The notes beneath the pieces were generated by a model, which saw only the letters and a list, made by a program, of their open reading frames with translations, was not told the DNA's origin and ran no database searches. The translations under genes and the position numbers were made by a program. Positions 26,963 to 35,431 of a stretch of DNA of 64,000 nucleotides are shown here, piece by piece (position 1 is the stretch's first letter; every line of letters starts with the position of its first letter). Source of the stretch: JAEXOD01 sp963667875 (GTDB lineage Bacteria; Bacteroidota; Ignavibacteria; Ignavibacteriales; Melioribacteraceae); contig CAXXGC010000005.1 of the NCBI GenBank assembly GCA_963667875.2, forward strand, positions 248,001 through 312,000. Direction: 5' to 3'.

Positions 26963-28321
26963 TTACACCATGTTAATTAATGTGTTTAATAATTCATCCG
27001 AAATTTGTATTAATTTTGCAGTTGCATCATACGATCTTTGAAATTTTAATACATCTACCATCTCTTCATCTAATGATACACCTGAATAATTCGATTTTTG
27101 TTCCTCTAATTGTGATAATACTAAATCAAAAGATTCAGCATTTTGATCTTGCAATACTTTTTCATATCCTATTGAACTTACCAAATTTGAATAGTTGTCC
27201 GAAATGGTCAATCCATTGGAAAGTTTTTTTGTTTTTAATGATGCAATTTTTGATGCTACATCGTTATTTCCATTACTACCATCGGAGCTAACAGCAATTT
27301 TATTTACATCATCAACAATTTCACTGTTAACAACCAAATTACCATTTTCATAATTTTCAAAAAATTTAAGCCCCGTTTCCGGAGGATCTGTTGTTGTGTA
27401 TCCTTTTGTATGTAAATTATTTACTTCATCATAAATGCTTTTTAAAACCCCGTCAAGCTGGGTTTTATAATCCTTAATATCAGTGTTGTACGATTTTTGC
27501 AAGCTGTATAATTCACCACCATTTAAACTTACCGAGGTATTACCATCAGCGGTTTTTATTAAAAGTTTACCATTTTCTTCTACCGTTTTAAATTCAATTT
27601 TACTTAATCTGCCCGCAGCATATACTCCGCCAATTGATACGTTAGCTACATTATCACTATCCATTGTAACATTAATATTTACCAACTTACTCAAATCTTC
27701 TAAAAATGCATCTCTTTTATCAAGCAAATCATTTGCACTATTTCCAACAATTGATGATTCGTAAATCTGCTTGTTAAGCGTACTTATTTGAGTTAAATAA
27801 TTATTAACATCAATAATTGTATTAGCCGATTCTTTTCCAATGTCCGAACGCATTTCATCCAGCCCTTCATAAATACTTTGTCCTTTTACCGAAAGTTTTT
27901 GGGCATTTTGCACAACATTTGTACGTAATGCTGCCGAAGTAGGATTTACTGTTAGTTCTTCCCAAGAATTTAAAAAAGAATCTGTCAAATTAGATAGACC
28001 CAAATCCGATGGTTCTGAAAACAGAGATTCAACCTGACTGACAACCGTAGATTGTTTTTCCGAAAAAGATTTACTGCTATTAGATTTAAGTATTTGATTA
28101 TCTAAAGCTTGGTTTTTTAGACGTTGGATATCTTCTATCTGAACGCCATTTCCAATAGTAAATTTCCCGTACGAGTCCGGTGGTGCTTCTCCAAGTACAA
28201 CTCTCTGCCTTGAATAGCTGGTATTATTGGCATTTGTTATATTATTTGAAGTCACGGCTAATGCCTTCTGATATACCGCCAAACTTTTTGCCGTCATATT
28301 TAATAGTGAATTAACAGCCAT
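26963..28321 (-). CDS. flgK: Hook-filament junction protein FlgK (HAP1)
   Basis: 452 residues. The N-terminus (SLLNMTAKSLAVYQKALAVTSNNITNANN) and C-terminus (VDVLKFQRSYDATAKLIQISDELLNTLINMV) are the paired D0/D1 helices of the family; the middle is variable. It is the first junction protein, placed on the hook after length control, and its secretion follows the switch to late substrates. The gene lies between flgN, its chaperone, and flgL, as in many bacteria. Confidence 0.95.
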   Translation of the reverse strand: MAVNSLLNMTAKSLAVYQKALAVTSNNITNANNTSYSRQRVVLGEAPPDSYGKFTIGNGVQIEDIQRLKNQALDNQILKSNSSKSFSEKQSTVVSQVESLFSEPSDLGLSNLTDSFLNSWEELTVNPTSAALRTNVVQNAQKLSVKGQSIYEGLDEMRSDIGKESANTIIDVNNYLTQISTLNKQIYESSIVGNSANDLLDKRDAFLEDLSKLVNINVTMDSDNVANVSIGGVYAAGRLSKIEFKTVEENGKLLIKTADGNTSVSLNGGELYSLQKSYNTDIKDYKTQLDGVLKSIYDEVNNLHTKGYTTTDPPETGLKFFENYENGNLVVNSEIVDDVNKIAVSSDGSNGNNDVASKIASLKTKKLSNGLTISDNYSNLVSSIGYEKVLQDQNAESFDLVLSQLEEQKSNYSGVSLDEEMVDVLKFQRSYDATAKLIQISDELLNTLINMV

Positions 28322-28323
28322 TG

Positions 28324-28779
28324 TTATACCTTTTTATCAAATAATGATTTGGTTTTATCCTGATAAACTATTCCCATCAGCTGATGTATAAACTGCTTTG
28401 AATGATTTATTAAAAAAAGATTTTCCCGGTTATTATCCATAATCTCCCGGGATAAAATTTTAATATTTTTTTCATATCCTTTTAGCAGTTTTATTGTCTT
28501 TTCGTCTAAATCTTCTTTGAAATTTTTTATAAATATTGATATTTTATATTGGTTTTCAACAACTTTTTTTTGTCTGTTCAATAAAGTAATTGTTTGCAGT
28601 CTTTCTTGTTCATTTTGTTTAATAGCAAGAATTAATTTTTCCTCTGCATTTACTATCTCAGTCAGCAAATTATTATCCATTGTTATTAAGGCTTTTTGTT
28701 TATCTTTAGAGTTTTGTAAAAGTTTTTCTAAATTTCCTCTAAGTTTTTCCAATACTATTAATAATCCTTTAGCTGGCAT
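28324..28779 (-). CDS. flgN: FlgN-like export chaperone
   Basis: 151 residues from the ATG at 28779, preceded by GGAAGGTG at good spacing; a GTG two codons upstream overlaps that site. The protein is almost wholly helical and charged with heptad-like spacing, as expected for FlgN, which binds FlgK and FlgL before export. Sequence identity to characterised FlgN is weak, so the call rests on size, helical character and the position directly before flgK. It overlaps the end of flgJ by 11 bp. Confidence 0.7.
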   Translation of the reverse strand: MPAKGLLIVLEKLRGNLEKLLQNSKDKQKALITMDNNLLTEIVNAEEKLILAIKQNEQERLQTITLLNRQKKVVENQYKISIFIKNFKEDLDEKTIKLLKGYEKNIKILSREIMDNNRENLFLINHSKQFIHQLMGIVYQDKTKSLFDKKV

Positions 28780-29587
28780 TGTCACCTTCCCAATTTTTTA
28801 AATAACCGAATACTCTTGTTACATATTTTTGTGTTTCATCAAACGGCGGAACTCCGTTATATTTGTCTACATTTCCTGGTCCGGCATTATAAGCAGCCAA
28901 AGCTAATTTTAAATCACCATTATATTGTCGTAACATTTGCGATAAATATTTAGTCCCGCCAAAAATATTTTCTTTTGCATCCCAAACGTTTTTTACTCCC
29001 ATATCTCTTGCCGTTCCATCCATAAGCTGCATTAGTCCTTTAGCTTTGCATTTTGATATTGCATTTTGATTAGCGGCCGATTCAGTTAATATTACCGATT
29101 TAATAATATTTGTCGGTACACCATATTGTTCAGAAGCTTGATTAATAATATCATCAAAAACACTTAACCTATCTAATGCACTGCTGCTTGGTAAAACTTT
29201 TTTAACATCATCGGTACTATTTGTATCAATATCTAATTTATTTCCAAAACTCTTTATCGGTATATTATTTTCCAGCCGTTCTCCCGTCATTTTTTGGTAT
29301 AACATTTCAGCAATTCCCATTCCTTTGGATTTAGTAATCATTCCGGCCATTTCATTTTCAAACATCATTCCCATAATGTCGCCGCCGTAATTTTCACCTT
29401 CTTCACCATACATATTTTCAGTATTTTTTGTCATACTTTTAAGCATCATAGAAGTCAGCAATGATTCAAATTCCTTTGAAGCTTTTGCAAGTTTTATTTT
29501 TTGAGCCTCCGAATATCTCGATTTAATTTCCGGAGTTTCACTTATATGTCTGCTTAAATCTGTTATTTTTAGTTTTATGTCTTCCAT
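28769..29587 (-). CDS. flgJ: FlgJ: rod-binding domain fused to lytic transglycosylase (SLT)
   Basis: 272 residues. Residues about 30-105 are the rod-binding domain (KASKEFESLLTSMMLKSM, GGDIMGMMFENEMA). After a linker, residues about 145-270 form an SLT/GH23 lytic transglycosylase: likely catalytic Glu169 in SVILTESAANQNAIS, then KGLMQLMDGTARDMG and ALAAYNAGPGNVDKYNGVPPF. Enterobacterial FlgJ has a GH73-type muramidase here instead. The enzyme would open peptidoglycan for the growing rod in the periplasm. No signal peptide is visible, consistent with export by the flagellar apparatus. Confidence 0.93.
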   Translation of the reverse strand: MEDIKLKITDLSRHISETPEIKSRYSEAQKIKLAKASKEFESLLTSMMLKSMTKNTENMYGEEGENYGGDIMGMMFENEMAGMITKSKGMGIAEMLYQKMTGERLENNIPIKSFGNKLDIDTNSTDDVKKVLPSSSALDRLSVFDDIINQASEQYGVPTNIIKSVILTESAANQNAISKCKAKGLMQLMDGTARDMGVKNVWDAKENIFGGTKYLSQMLRQYNGDLKLALAAYNAGPGNVDKYNGVPPFDETQKYVTRVFGYLKNWEGDNAS

Positions 29588-29589
29588 GG

Positions 29590-30684
29590 TTATATCACTA
29601 TTAATTCGGCTGAAAGTGCTCCTGCTTCCTTTAATGCTTGGAAAATTGCTATTATATCGCGTGGTGAAACTTTTAATGAATTTAACGCGGACGCAACTTC
29701 TTGCACATTGCTGGCTCCCTGTATAGATATTGTACTGTTGGCTTCCTGTTCAACCTTAGGAACCAAATTGTTAAAAACAGTAGTCTGTCCCTGCGAAAAA
29801 GAGTTTGGCTGCGAAATAATTGGGTACGAATTTATTGTAATATTCAAACTTCCATGCGAAATTGTTGCGGGTAATATTTTAACATTTGCACCGCTTACAA
29901 TTGTTCCGGTTTTTTCATTTAATACTACCTTGGCAATTGCATCCTTTTGAGCTTCTAAAACTTCTAAACTTGCAAGAAAATTTGTCAGATTTTTTTTCTC
30001 GGCTTCCGGCACCCTTATTTTTATTTCGGTTGAACCAAGTGCGGTTGCTGTACTATCACCAAATTTTGTATTCACTGAATTTGCAATATTATTTGCGGTT
30101 GTAAAATCCGGTTCTTTTAATATTACACTAATTGCGTCAATGTTCATATCACCTCCCGGCAACTCATAATCCAATCTGCCGCCGCTTGGAATTCTACCGG
30201 CCAATGAATGGTTTTTTGCAACTCTTCCGCCGCTTCCGGTATTAATATCGTATCCGCCTATTGAAATGGGGCCTTGTCCAAAACCATACAATTTTCCATC
30301 TTTAGCTGACAAAGGAGTTAATAGTAATGTTCCTCCCATTAAACTTGTTGCATCTCCAATTGATGATACTGTAATATCAAACTCGGCACCGGGTTTTAAT
30401 GTGTTTGCAACTGTAGCGGTTATCATTACAGCACACACGTTTCTTGTTCGTAAATTTGTTTCAGGTACTGTTATTCCAAATCTTTTCAGCATACTTGTTA
30501 CCGATTGCACTGTAAAAGTGGATCGATAACTATCTCCTGTTCCGGCTAATCCGACCACCAAACCGTAACCTAATAATTGTTCGGAATTTATCCCCTTAAA
30601 GTATGCAATATCTTTAATCCTTTGGGGATATATATTGGAACAAAGCAACATTAATATTAGCGGTACTAAAATTTTATTTTTCAT
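29590..30684 (-). CDS. flgI: Flagellar P-ring protein FlgI
   Basis: 364 residues from the ATG at 30684, six bases after AGGTG; the GTG at 30693 is part of that site. A signal peptide (ending about SNIYPQ) leads into the conserved FlgI sequence: RIKDIAYFKGINSEQLLGYGLVVGL, GTGDSYRSTFTVQSV, VCAVMITATV, GAEFDITVSSIGDATSL and the end VSPRDIIAIFQALKEAGAL. The product assembles in the periplasm at the peptidoglycan layer and acts as a bushing for the rod. Confidence 0.95.
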   Translation of the reverse strand: MKNKILVPLILMLLCSNIYPQRIKDIAYFKGINSEQLLGYGLVVGLAGTGDSYRSTFTVQSVTSMLKRFGITVPETNLRTRNVCAVMITATVANTLKPGAEFDITVSSIGDATSLMGGTLLLTPLSAKDGKLYGFGQGPISIGGYDINTGSGGRVAKNHSLAGRIPSGGRLDYELPGGDMNIDAISVILKEPDFTTANNIANSVNTKFGDSTATALGSTEIKIRVPEAEKKNLTNFLASLEVLEAQKDAIAKVVLNEKTGTIVSGANVKILPATISHGSLNITINSYPIISQPNSFSQGQTTVFNNLVPKVEQEANSTISIQGASNVQEVASALNSLKVSPRDIIAIFQALKEAGALSAELIVI

Positions 30685-30693
30685 TTTTTTCAC

Positions 30694-31263
30694 CTAAAAC
30701 AACCAATGAAATATTTTTGTCAACCAACCCGGACTAGTATTACTGTCAATCATTCCGCTTCCTTCAAAAATAATTTCGGCATCCGAAATATTATACGAAT
30801 AAACCGTATTTGAGGAAGAAATATCCGATGTCCTTACCAAACCTTTTAACGAAACATTTTGTTCTTCACCATTAATTACTATTTTCCTTGAACCTCTAAC
30901 TCTAACTAAACCATTTGCTAAAACAGAATCGACAATAACACTCATTTTTGTTTTAACTAAACCCCCTGCGGTCGAACTTCCTCCGCCCTTAAAACTATTA
31001 TTGGAATTTACAGAAACATCCGCGCTTCCCATCGATGTTCCATCTGAACTTCCGCTGAATCCAAAAGCAAGATCGCTTTGCCGTCCTGCATTTAATTGCG
31101 CTTCATTACTTGCTTGTGATGATTCAACAACTAATATTGTTAATGCATCTCCAAGCCTAACAGCTTTATAATCAGCAAATAAGGAAAATGATGCACTTTC
31201 GCGCATATCTTGTGCTTTTATACTTATGGTTAATAGTATTAAAAAGAATATTACCTTTTTCAT
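30694..31263 (-). CDS. flgH: Flagellar L-ring protein FlgH, no lipobox
   Basis: 189 residues from the ATG at 31263 (GAGTGAA upstream; a GTG three codons earlier is less likely). The conserved FlgH parts are DYKAVRLGDALTILVVESSQASNEA and the C-terminal LVRVRGSRKIVINGEEQNVSLKGLVR. FlgH is normally a lipoprotein whose acylated N-terminal Cys holds the ring in the outer membrane. Here the signal peptide MKKVIFFLILLTISIKAQ contains no Cys, and none lies close after it, so the ring must be held in another way. It starts just after the flgA stop. Confidence 0.92.
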   Translation of the reverse strand: MKKVIFFLILLTISIKAQDMRESASFSLFADYKAVRLGDALTILVVESSQASNEAQLNAGRQSDLAFGFSGSSDGTSMGSADVSVNSNNSFKGGGSSTAGGLVKTKMSVIVDSVLANGLVRVRGSRKIVINGEEQNVSLKGLVRTSDISSSNTVYSYNISDAEIIFEGSGMIDSNTSPGWLTKIFHWLF

Positions 31264-31268
31264 AGTAT

Positions 31269-31928
31269 TCACTCTATTATTTTTACATTTGCTGAATCAA
31301 TTATCTCAGCTTTAAATACTTTATTATCTTCTCTCATAACTTTTATACTCTCACCAATCGTGCCATCTTGGCGTGCTTTAACATTAAATGAAATTAAAAT
31401 ATTACCGCTTACTTTGTAAGCATTAATTTCCTTCCCTATTTTAATAACAGGATTCTTTTCAATAAAATTGGATTCCAATATTGCTTGTGGAGTAATATTT
31501 ACTTTTGCTCTAAAAACTGTTTTATCGTCAAATCTTATATCTATGTCACTATTAACAGCTGAAACTTCACATTCCGCAAATTCAAAATCAGTCGGATTAA
31601 TCATTTCACCCTTTTTTATTTGCTTTAATGAAATGAAGGCATATTTATAAACTTTTACTTTTAATGTAACTGTTGAGATACTTGCGGGTTTTCCATCCTT
31701 CATGATATCAACCGGGACGTATAAATAACTGCCGGCTAATTTCGGTTTTCTTTCACTATTAAAATGTAATCTTTTATCATCAATTGATTCAATTCCAAAA
31801 GGAAGTGCGGTCACTTGAAATTCTATTCTTGAGAACTCCGGCAGTTCGGTTTTGAGATATTCATCAACCCTGCTTGAAGTATCAGCAAAAACAAATAGAT
31901 ATAAAATAAAAGAAAGAAAACTAAACAT
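31269..31928 (-). CDS. flgA: P-ring assembly chaperone FlgA
   Basis: 219 residues with a signal-like N-terminus (MFSFLSFILYLFVFADTS). The C-terminal half carries the SAF-type FlgA features: KVYKYAFISLKQIKKGEMINPTDFE, RAKVNITPQAILESNFIEKNPVI, ISFNVKARQDGTIGESIKV. FlgA is a periplasmic chaperone for FlgI, whose gene is two genes downstream. It is 5 bp after flgG. Confidence 0.9.
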   Translation of the reverse strand: MFSFLSFILYLFVFADTSSRVDEYLKTELPEFSRIEFQVTALPFGIESIDDKRLHFNSERKPKLAGSYLYVPVDIMKDGKPASISTVTLKVKVYKYAFISLKQIKKGEMINPTDFEFAECEVSAVNSDIDIRFDDKTVFRAKVNITPQAILESNFIEKNPVIKIGKEINAYKVSGNILISFNVKARQDGTIGESIKVMREDNKVFKAEIIDSANVKIIE

Positions 31929-31933
31929 TTTAT

Positions 31934-32731
31934 CTATCCTTTAATATTATTTGCAATGGTCATCATTTCGTCAACTGTTTTTACTGTTTTCGAATTTATT
32001 TCATATGACCTTTGAGCTGTAATCATACTTATCATTTCTTCAACTATATCAACATTCGAAGATTCTAAAAACCCTTGATGTGTTTCACCAAAACCGTCAG
32101 CACCCGCATTTCCTGTTATCGGCACCCCTGAATATTCTGTTTCGGCATATAAATTATCCCCAAGTGGTTTAAGTCCTCCCGGATTAACAAATTTTGCTAA
32201 TTCAATTGTCCCAACTTCAACCGTATCGCCGTTATAAGCTTTTGTGGTAATAACACCACTTCTATCTACTGCAATATCTGTTGTATCGTTGGCAATTGTA
32301 AAACCCGGTTCCAAAACTAAACCCGTGGATGTAACAATTGAACCATCTTTTGATAATTTAAATGATCCATCGCGTGAGTATACAAAAGTACCGTCACTTT
32401 TACGAAGCTGGAAAAAACCCTCGCCGTTAATTCCCAAATCCATACTTTGTCCGGTTTCTTGTAAATCACCTTGTTTAAATATTTTTTGCGTTGATGAAGG
32501 TTTTACACCGGTCCCCACTAATATTTTAGAGTTGGGATTTTCAACAAGACCTTTCAAATCCACATTTTGAGGATTTGCAGAAACTTCCTGATAAATTAAG
32601 TCCTTAAATTCCGCCCTGTTTTTTTTGAATCCCGTAGTATTAATGTTAGCAATATTATTTGATATTACTTCTATGTTTAATTGCTGAGCATACATTCCGG
32701 AAGCAGCTGATCTTAACGCTCTTGTTGACAT
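31934..32731 (-). CDS. flgG: Distal rod protein FlgG
   Basis: 265 residues, typical. STRALRSAASGMYAQQLNIEVISNNIANINTTGFKK at the start, GINGEGFFQLRKSDG in the middle and GFLESSNVDIVEEMISMITAQRSYEINSKTV at the end are FlgG hallmarks. It forms the distal rod through the P and L rings. AGGAGATAAATT before the ATG is a strong ribosome-binding site. Confidence 0.95.
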   Translation of the reverse strand: MSTRALRSAASGMYAQQLNIEVISNNIANINTTGFKKNRAEFKDLIYQEVSANPQNVDLKGLVENPNSKILVGTGVKPSSTQKIFKQGDLQETGQSMDLGINGEGFFQLRKSDGTFVYSRDGSFKLSKDGSIVTSTGLVLEPGFTIANDTTDIAVDRSGVITTKAYNGDTVEVGTIELAKFVNPGGLKPLGDNLYAETEYSGVPITGNAGADGFGETHQGFLESSNVDIVEEMISMITAQRSYEINSKTVKTVDEMMTIANNIKG

Positions 32732-32744
32732 AATTTATCTCCTT

Positions 32745-33452
32745 TTATACTCTTCCTATTTCTTTTGATTGACTTAATATTGAGTCAAATGTTTTTATCA
32801 TTTTTTGTGATGCTTCATAATCTTTGCTTACTTTTATCATATTTTCAAGTTCTATAATTGGATTTGTATTGGAATTTTCCAAGTATCCTTGATGTACTTG
32901 ATAATCATTCTCTGATGCGGGTTCGTAATCCATGTTATCAAACATATAGTTTTGACCACCTACACGTCTCATGCCTTCTTGATTTTCAACTTTGGTAATT
33001 AATAATTTATCTATTACTATTTCGCCTTGTTTAATTTCACCTTCTTTGGTAATTTCTATCGGTTTGTTTTTATCAGTAACTGATTCGTAGATATTTACTG
33101 AACCATTTTTACTCATAACTTTATCACCATTCTCATTAACTACATAACCTTCATCACTAATTGAAAATTTTCCATTTTTTGTTAATTGAACTCCCGACTC
33201 TGTTTCAACCATAAAAAATCCGTTTCCCGTAATGGCTAAGTCAAAAGGATTTCCTGTTTCACTTAAATCCCCTTCCCTAAAGTCTGTTATGTCTTTTACC
33301 TGTATACCATCTTCGCGCGATAAATATTCCGAAAATGGAACTTCTCTTTTATATCCTGTGGTGTTTATATTTGCTAAATTAGTAGAAATGATTTCAAGAT
33401 TTTTCATTCTTGTGGTCATATTAACAGCAGAATTATATAGTCCTTTTATCAT
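32745..33452 (-). CDS. flgF: Proximal rod protein FlgF
   Basis: 235 residues. IKGLYNSAVNMTTRMKNLEIISTNLANINTTGYKRE at the N-terminus, AITGNGFFMVETESG and the C-terminal GYLENSNTNPIIELENMIKVSKDYEASQKM mark the FlgF/FlgG family; the shorter length and position before flgG favour FlgF. FlgB, FlgC and FliE, the other rod parts, are not in the window. It overlaps the small gene upstream by 20 bp. Confidence 0.9.
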   Translation of the reverse strand: MIKGLYNSAVNMTTRMKNLEIISTNLANINTTGYKREVPFSEYLSREDGIQVKDITDFREGDLSETGNPFDLAITGNGFFMVETESGVQLTKNGKFSISDEGYVVNENGDKVMSKNGSVNIYESVTDKNKPIEITKEGEIKQGEIVIDKLLITKVENQEGMRRVGGQNYMFDNMDYEPASENDYQVHQGYLENSNTNPIIELENMIKVSKDYEASQKMIKTFDSILSQSKEIGRV

Positions 33453-33645
33453 TTTTATTTCCTCCGGATTTACAATTTACAGTTTGATATATACTTTTAA
33501 TTAACTCAACTGTAAGTCCTGTTAATTTTATAGGCAATTTTTCGTCATTAATATTTTGTCTGTTGATATCAGCAAAATATCCCGATCGTTTTTTTAATAA
33601 GCCTTTTTGCTTAGCTAATTGTAATACTTCAATTTTATCTTCCAT
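33433..33645 (-). CDS. Small unknown protein before flgF
   Basis: 70 residues from an ATG at 33645 (an in-frame TTG lies two codons earlier, and no good ribosome-binding site is seen for either). The product is Lys-rich, soluble and unrecognised. It fills the gap between the FliK-like gene and flgF, overlapping flgF by 20 bp, which supports a real coupled gene. An anti-sigma factor such as FlgM was considered because of size, but no FlgM motif is visible. Confidence 0.5.
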   Translation of the reverse strand: MEDKIEVLQLAKQKGLLKKRSGYFADINRQNINDEKLPIKLTGLTVELIKSIYQTVNCKSGGNKNDKRTI

Positions 33646-33668
33646 ACACAACTAACTAACAGCAATAT

Positions 33669-34847
33669 TTATGCCTTAAAATTTAACAAATCAGCTTTTA
33701 ACTGAAAATTTAGCTCCGGATTAGTACGCCCCTGGGATAAAGATAGGTTTAAATCTATATTTAGCAATTTGGAAAGGTTTTCTATTTTTGTATTGTAAAA
33801 TTCTTCTTTTAGTTTAGTTATATGCCCGGCAAGTAAAGTTTTGCCTGAAAATTTATTATTTACATAATAACCGGTAACTGACCCTTTAAAATTTAGATCA
33901 ATTCCGCAATTAATATCGGATTTGTAATATGCAGCCCCGGTACTTCCCTTTATTATTTCGAATGTAAATAACACTAAATCCAATTCTTTATTATTTTTGA
34001 TTATTAAAAAATCAGGATAAAAACTAAAACGGTTATAAGTTTCTTTTTGAAGCACGTATTTTATTAATCTTTCGTTCAAATAATCTAATTCTTCAACTTC
34101 TCTTTTTAAAACGCTATTGTTTTTGCACCATCTATCAATAAAAAGAATTAATTTGTTTATGTTCTTTGCTCTGTTATTAAATATTTCAACTATTTTGTCA
34201 TCTAAAACATCAAGCAAACAAGTTTTACCTATTTGTTCATAAATTATTGGCGGAAGGTTTAAATTGTTTAATCGTATTATTGAATAAAAGATTTCAATAC
34301 ATAATTTGTCAAATGGAATTGTTTTAATAATTTTAACTTCATCATAAAGTTCTTCCTTATTAGAGTAGTTTGAATTCCATAATAAAGTAATCAGCATGCT
34401 TATTTGAACATCGTTTATATTCAAATCACTTTCATATATTTCTATTAAGTCTTCAATTTTTGATTTTACTAACGCTTTTTTTGCGGTAACCACCTTACTA
34501 ATTAACTCAATGCTGTTTTTATTAAGTTTAACACCAATTTTTTTAATTAAATCCTGCAATCCAATCTGGTTAATAATCTTCAAATGTCCAAAATTATCCA
34601 ATCCTATAACTAAAGGATTACCGGTTATTACTTTGCCTAACAATAATTCGCCTTCATTTAATTCAATAGGTAACTTTGTTTGATAAACAGAGCCATCAAC
34701 TAGTATTTTATAAAGTTGATCAACTTTTTCAATAATTTTTAGGATTACTACAGAATTTTCGGGGGGATAACTTTTAACAATTCCTTTTGATAACAGTTTT
34801 AATACACTTTCCGAAATGTACTTTCCGCTGTCAATACCGGAAATCAT
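33669..34847 (-). CDS. Second FliK-like protein (putative)
   Basis: 392 residues, soluble, no signal peptide. The C-terminal region (about 295-390) has a weak resemblance to the FliK hook-length domain: a strand CGIDLNFKGSVTGYYVNNK, then a helix GHITKLKEEFYNTKIENLSKLLN followed by a strand, the same order as in the FliK at 53389. The N-terminal part (VVILKIIEKVDQLYKILVDG, LNEGELLLGKV) is also similar to the N-terminal parts of small FliK-like proteins of other phyla. It overlaps the gene before it by 4 bp. Function is inferred; it could instead be an unrelated flagellar protein. Confidence 0.5.
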   Translation of the reverse strand: MISGIDSGKYISESVLKLLSKGIVKSYPPENSVVILKIIEKVDQLYKILVDGSVYQTKLPIELNEGELLLGKVITGNPLVIGLDNFGHLKIINQIGLQDLIKKIGVKLNKNSIELISKVVTAKKALVKSKIEDLIEIYESDLNINDVQISMLITLLWNSNYSNKEELYDEVKIIKTIPFDKLCIEIFYSIIRLNNLNLPPIIYEQIGKTCLLDVLDDKIVEIFNNRAKNINKLILFIDRWCKNNSVLKREVEELDYLNERLIKYVLQKETYNRFSFYPDFLIIKNNKELDLVLFTFEIIKGSTGAAYYKSDINCGIDLNFKGSVTGYYVNNKFSGKTLLAGHITKLKEEFYNTKIENLSKLLNIDLNLSLSQGRTNPELNFQLKADLLNFKA

Positions 34848-35431
34848 TTCATTTCACCAGCAAGTAATTTTAATTTAACCGCTAAATAAACTTCTCCTTT
34901 GGCAATGGATAAAGCTCGTGCCTTTTGTACTATATCACGTCCATGATCATTATATTGGATAGGATAAGTAATTAAATTTTTTCTAATTTCGGTTAAATCG
35001 TTGCTGGATCCGATAACTATTTTTTCTTGACGCATTTTTGAAATATTAAACTTTAGTGTTTTAACAGCAAGTTGCTTACGATACTTAATTCTTTTATACC
35101 AAAAAACGGCTATTACTGCAATTAAAATTGCCTCAATAACCCAAAAACCGTATTCCAAATATAAGTTATCATTCGAAGTTTTAATTTTTTCACTTGAAAC
35201 AACAAATACTTCCGATTTAGCATCTTCAATTTTTTGTTTAGCTTTAATATCAGCTATTTCTTTATCTAACAGAGATCTTATGTTAACCGAATCCTGAATA
35301 ACGGCAGAATTAAGACTATCGCTGCTTTCAGTCATACTGCTGTCGGGTACGGTCGAAAGTGCTTTATCTTGCGCATTTATTTTAGTTAAAAACAAGGCAA
35401 ACACAAAAACGAATATTAATTTAGTTGTCAT
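34844..35431 (-). CDS. Signal peptide plus single-helix membrane protein, unknown
   Basis: 195 residues. A signal peptide (MTTKLIFVFVFALFLTKINAQ) precedes a Ser/Asp-rich periplasmic part, one membrane helix (about 93-111, GFWVIEAILIAVIAVFWY) and a basic cytoplasmic tail of about 80 residues. The layout recalls FliO-type proteins, but a better FliO lies at 46613-46948. Both neighbours overlap by 4 bp (ATGA), so it is tightly coupled in the operon. No family is recognised. Confidence 0.7.
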   Translation of the reverse strand: MTTKLIFVFVFALFLTKINAQDKALSTVPDSSMTESSDSLNSAVIQDSVNIRSLLDKEIADIKAKQKIEDAKSEVFVVSSEKIKTSNDNLYLEYGFWVIEAILIAVIAVFWYKRIKYRKQLAVKTLKFNISKMRQEKIVIGSSNDLTEIRKNLITYPIQYNDHGRDIVQKARALSIAKGEVYLAVKLKLLAGEMK

